From Pseudomonadota bacterium (lineage in GTDB: Bacteria > Pseudomonadota > Gammaproteobacteria > Steroidobacterales > JBCBZW01): a stretch of DNA of 64,000 nucleotides. Both the position numbers and the translations under genes were made by a program. Positions within the stretch are counted from its first letter, which is position 1. Every line of letters begins with the position of its first letter. The stretch lies in contig JBCCWS010000003.1 in NCBI GenBank assembly GCA_039193195.1, positions 124,001 through 188,000 on the forward strand. The letters run 5' to 3'. Positions 61,053-64,000 of this stretch are shown piece after piece. The notes beneath the pieces are model-generated. The model was not told the origin of the DNA, made no database searches, and saw nothing but the letters and a program-made list of their open reading frames with translations.

Positions 61053-62572
61053 GCCGACAACCTCACCGGCCCTGACTGCGCCTGTACCGGCATCCGTATC
61101 CGGAAGTGCGCGCCGCGGTAAATTCCATCCACCAGGTTTACCTCGCCCCCATGGGCTCTCACATACTCGCGCACCAGCGAAAGACCGATGCCGCTTCCCT
61201 TCAGGTGTGCCTGCAGCGGCGGTGTGCCCGTGTAAAACGGCTCGAACACGTGGGCCCGCTCCGGCTCGGGAATATTGGGCCCGGAATCGGCGATGTCCAA
61301 CAGCAAATGGCCGCCGGCACGGTACGCGCGCAGGAATATCGTGCCGTTTTCCGGCGTGTACTTGATAGCGTTTGACAACAAGTTGCTTAAGACCGTGCGC
61401 AGCTTATCGCGATCGGCCATGAGATCGACAGGCACCACCCGCTGGTCCACCGTCACTCGACGCGTGCGCATCATCAGCCGGTACTGGTCCAGCACCTGCG
61501 AGCACAATACCTGGAGGTCGAAGGCCGTGCAGCGCAAGGTGCTGCCGTGCGACTGCCAGGCACTGTAATCGAGCAGGTTTTCGATCAGGTGGCGCAGTTC
61601 CTGCGCGTTGCTGCGCAGTATCCCTGCCACTTCGGACTGCGCCGTGGGCAGCTGACCGAGGGAACCATCGACAAACAACTCCGTTCCCTCAAGCAAGCTT
61701 GCGAGAGGGGTCTTCAGCTCATGAGACATGTGGCGCAGAAAACGCTGCTTCTGAATCTCAGCTTGCTGCAGGCGTTCACGCAGCACATCCAACTCATCAC
61801 CGAGGGCGCGCAGATCGGCAGGCCCATTGACGCTAATACGATCCTCGAAGCGGTTGTCCCCCAGCTGCTTGATCGCGCCGGTAATGTCCCGCATCGACTG
61901 GGAGATCAGGAAGGTGAACAGCACGATTAGGAGCGCGGCTGTGGGAATGGAGGCGATGAGCAGCTTGGTCAGAACGTCGCGCGTGCGCTCTGCGCGCTCG
62001 CGAACCTTCGCCTCGACCTGCAAGCGTTTCTCTTCCGGGTAGGCGATCACGTCGTCGGCCAGGGCTTCCATCCGGTCGATGAAGGCCAAGCGATCCGGAT
62101 CCTCTGGACGCTCGATGAACCCGACCACAAGCGCCGCGCTCATCTCCAGCAGCTTGTGCAACTGGCGACGAGGCGACTCGTCGATTGGCTGGTCGAGAAG
62201 TCTGTGGATCGTCCGGCTCATCTTTAGTTGGCGAGACGTGACAGCAGAGAACAAATCCTCGTATCCCTGCTTGTCCGATGCGACCTCCGGGGCCTGCATG
62301 CTGTGACGACGCAGCTCATTTACGTCTCGCTCCAAGTCGCGTGCGAAGGCGGCAATGTTGCTGGTGCCTTTCAACTCCTGCGTCGCAGCATCCGACAAGC
62401 CGGTCACGCTGACCACGGCCACGATAATCGCGATCAGCAGCGGTGTTGCTACTAGCACGAAGCAGGCCCCGAGCAGGAACACGATGGGCCCCAGGCGACC
62501 ACCGCGCTCGGGCTGCTCCTCCTGGATGGCAGGGATCTCAGATTGGCTGTCCGTGGAAGCGCTCACCAGCAT
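61049..62572 (-). CDS. GlrK/QseE-like sensor histidine kinase
   Basis: Predicted 507 aa. Two membrane helices (about 28-55 and about 203-225) flank a periplasmic sensor of about 145 residues; a HAMP-like linker follows. H-box FLRHMSHELKTPLASLLEG (His284), N-box LRTVLSNLLSNAIKYTPENG, G boxes DIADSGPNIPEPE and GSGIGLSLVREYV. A phosphotransfer kinase that should act on the regulator two genes downstream. Start at ATG 62572. Confidence 0.9.
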   Translation of the reverse strand: MLVSASTDSQSEIPAIQEEQPERGGRLGPIVFLLGACFVLVATPLLIAIIVAVVSVTGLSDAATQELKGTSNIAAFARDLERDVNELRRHSMQAPEVASDKQGYEDLFSAVTSRQLKMSRTIHRLLDQPIDESPRRQLHKLLEMSAALVVGFIERPEDPDRLAFIDRMEALADDVIAYPEEKRLQVEAKVRERAERTRDVLTKLLIASIPTAALLIVLFTFLISQSMRDITGAIKQLGDNRFEDRISVNGPADLRALGDELDVLRERLQQAEIQKQRFLRHMSHELKTPLASLLEGTELFVDGSLGQLPTAQSEVAGILRSNAQELRHLIENLLDYSAWQSHGSTLRCTAFDLQVLCSQVLDQYRLMMRTRRVTVDQRVVPVDLMADRDKLRTVLSNLLSNAIKYTPENGTIFLRAYRAGGHLLLDIADSGPNIPEPERAHVFEPFYTGTPPLQAHLKGSGIGLSLVREYVRAHGGEVNLVDGIYRGAHFRIRMPVQAQSGPVRLSA

Positions 62573-62683
62573 GGGTCTCGGCAGGGTAGGTCGACGGCTA
62601 GCGACAGGTAAGCCACGCGCCCACTAGTCTACCGCGTTGTCGTCGAGAAGGGACGCCCGCAGGTGGTCAGTGCCTGCTCATGA

Positions 62684-63436
62684 TCAGCGCAGACGATGGC
62701 GGTAAAGCTGCGCGAAGAGAGCCTCACAGGGGCCCACCAGCGGTGCTACCACGGACGGCACCTGCACCTCTCGCGCCTGCCAAGGACTGAAACCCGCGCT
62801 GTTGGTCACGGAGCCGTACCAGTGCTGCGCCCAGACGCCATCGCTCGCGCGCGGCCCCGGCGCCCACGTCAGCATCGACTCAGTGAACGGGATGCGAAGG
62901 TGTGCACACAAAGCACGCAGAACGGAGCTTGGATCCCGCAGCACATCCTCGCTGTCGATCACCGGCGGCACCTCACCGGTGCGCTGGGTGAGCCACTCGA
63001 AAAGCGCCATCTGTTGTGGTAACCCGGTGTCTTCGATGGTGGGCTTGTCCAGCACACGCGCCAGGGAGGCCAGCATCGCCCGTGGCGAACGGATCAGAAA
63101 GGCATTACGCAACTGTAAGATCCATTCGCGATCGATGCCGTCGAGCAGGTGATGACTCATGTGCTTCTGGTACCACAGCGCCCTGCAGTCGGGCACAGGG
63201 CCCAAGAGACTCCCGACCACCTCGCGCCAATCGGTCGACTGAGAGGCGATCACCTCCTGCGCAGCAGGGTGGGCGAGCTGGGTCTCCTGGAGGTAGTGGG
63301 CGTAGAGCGGCTCATCGCTTACGGCGCAATCCCCTCGCGCATCGAAGGCACGCATCATAGCCGTGGAGATGTTGCGCGGCCCAGACCACATGGCGATTCG
63401 CACGGGCGTAGGCGAGGCTGAACGCTCTGCCGACAA
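62684..63436 (-). CDS. sulfotransferase-like protein
   Basis: Predicted 250 aa from a TTG at 63436, strongly supported by AGGAG 5-6 nt upstream. It has the sulfotransferase 5'-PSB-like N-terminal loop MWSGPRNISTAMMRAFDAR, then LIRSPRAMLASLARVLDKPT and a C-terminal VIDSEDVLRDPSSVLRALCA. Similar proteins are often annotated as sulfotransferase or branched-chain aminotransferase-linked proteins. Substrate unknown. Confidence 0.8.
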   Translation of the reverse strand: MSAERSASPTPVRIAMWSGPRNISTAMMRAFDARGDCAVSDEPLYAHYLQETQLAHPAAQEVIASQSTDWREVVGSLLGPVPDCRALWYQKHMSHHLLDGIDREWILQLRNAFLIRSPRAMLASLARVLDKPTIEDTGLPQQMALFEWLTQRTGEVPPVIDSEDVLRDPSSVLRALCAHLRIPFTESMLTWAPGPRASDGVWAQHWYGSVTNSAGFSPWQAREVQVPSVVAPLVGPCEALFAQLYRHRLR

Positions 63437-63491
63437 GGCGACTCCTACACTACAAAACCGAGACGACGCCCACGAGTCGGGATCAGCTCTC

Positions 63492-64000
63492 TCAAGGCTG
63501 CTCGCGTGGATCGCGCAGCGCCGGCTCCGGAACTAGCACCATGATCTGATCGGTGTACAGGGGGTAGCGCTCGAGCAGCGGTGCATTCGCTGCACGGAAA
63601 CGCTCGCGCGCCGCTTCGGCGCCGTCCCGCACCCTCAGACTGATCAGCTTGCGCGTATCGCGGTCGTAGTCTGCTTCTAAATCCCCGAGGTAAGTGATGG
63701 CGCCCTCGCGGACGCGGAAGCCGCTGTCACTGGACAGGGGCACACCGTGCAAGCCTAGGCGCACCTCTCGCCACCGATAGTCACCCGCTGGAAGTTCCAC
63801 CAACTCCAACTCGCCGCTGCGGCGTACCCGCACCTTGCCGACGGTGCCCTCGCCCTTGGCAGCGTAGTACAGCTGCAGCCGTTCGAAGCCGATCTCGTAG
63901 GCTTCCCAGTTGGTGTGCACAACGATCAAGGCGTAGCCGTTGCCCGGCCGAATGCGATCGACCATGACCACCGACGTGGTACTGGAGCAAGCGGCTAGCA
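63492..64000 (-). CDS. lipoprotein, 5' end outside the window
   Basis: The minus-strand frame runs past the right edge, where it reads LAACSSTTSVVMVDRIRPGN; LAAC is a lipobox, so the start codon and signal peptide lie beyond 64000. The visible mature part (about 165 aa) is beta-rich and charged (NWEAYEIGFERLQLYYAAKG and ELPAGDYRWREVRLGL). No family recognised. It lies 55 bp upstream of the sulfotransferase-like gene on the same strand. Confidence 0.7.
   Translation of the reverse strand, partial: LAACSSTTSVVMVDRIRPGNGYALIVVHTNWEAYEIGFERLQLYYAAKGEGTVGKVRVRRSGELELVELPAGDYRWREVRLGLHGVPLSSDSGFRVREGAITYLGDLEADYDRDTRKLISLRVRDGAEAARERFRAANAPLLERYPLYTDQIMVLVPEPALRDPREQP

Noticed and set aside
1-64000. 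CRISPR, tRNA, rRNA, prophage and insertion-sequence transposase genes
   Set aside because: I looked for repeat-spacer patterns, cloverleaf-like runs and transposase or integrase motifs and saw none.

Overview
The window is 64 kb of GC-rich, gene-dense DNA. It looks like the chromosome of a free-living Gammaproteobacterium. Supporting signs are TolQ/ExbD-type proton channels, a Mla-like lipid transporter, a GlrK/QseG/GlrR-like regulatory set, an NADP isocitrate dehydrogenase of E. coli type, a PEP-CTERM exported protein and a FecA-like TonB-dependent receptor. I see no rRNA, tRNA, CRISPR array or prophage. Genes lie in tight operons with many 4-bp stop/start overlaps, several of which use TTG starts.

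Layout. (1) 1-10582, minus strand: an export/energy-transduction operon. It encodes a coiled-coil exported protein, two very large TPR proteins, a TPR lipoprotein, a small exported protein, an ExbB-like channel, two ExbD-like subunits and a TonB-like AgmX/PglI-domain protein. A partial ABC exporter with a broken Walker A follows. The set resembles the Agl-Glt machinery of Myxococcus. (2) 10829-14900: serine hydrolase plus apbE, and an ECF sigma factor with two membrane-protein partners. (3) 15300-22338: an iron-type operon with a collagen-like lipoprotein, an imelysin, a vitamin-K-carboxylase-like membrane protein, a TonB receptor and a DCC oxidoreductase, with a possible Fur site upstream. 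(4) 22553-31154: small enzymes, a clearly decayed creD, a large Asp-box/P-domain/dockerin-like secreted protein, MOSC and YbaN genes, and a decayed homocysteine S-methyltransferase split by a near-perfect 171-bp palindromic element. A GlcG/HbpS-like protein follows, with an attenuator-like leader.

(5) 31270-38281: a MoxR/Bat operon (MoxR ATPase, DUF58, DUF4381, BatA, fused BatB/BatC, BatD). (6) 38460-42589: acyltransferase, atypical SDR, MATE exporter and alpha/beta hydrolase. (7) 42740-48018: DUF2845, glutaredoxin and hydrolase genes, then a four-gene Mla/MCE lipid transporter. (8) 48176-50687: NarL-type response regulator, a small unknown protein and icd. (9) 50962-55721: a GldA/GldF/GldG-like ABC operon with a DUF4340 protein. 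(10) 55778-64000: amidase, a PEP-CTERM protein behind a good sigma-54 promoter, an EF-hand protein, a GlrK-QseG-GlrR-like set whose regulator lacks the GAFTGA loop, a sulfotransferase-like protein and a lipoprotein cut by the window edge.

The most interesting items are the Agl-Glt-like machine with an Asp-less ExbD, the palindromic element inside a dead methyltransferase gene, the terminator-ended leader before the GlcG-like gene, the carboxylase/TonB receptor operon, and the PEP-CTERM sigma-54 promoter next to a regulator that cannot use sigma-54 in the usual way. All functional calls come from reading sequence by eye; none was checked by database search.
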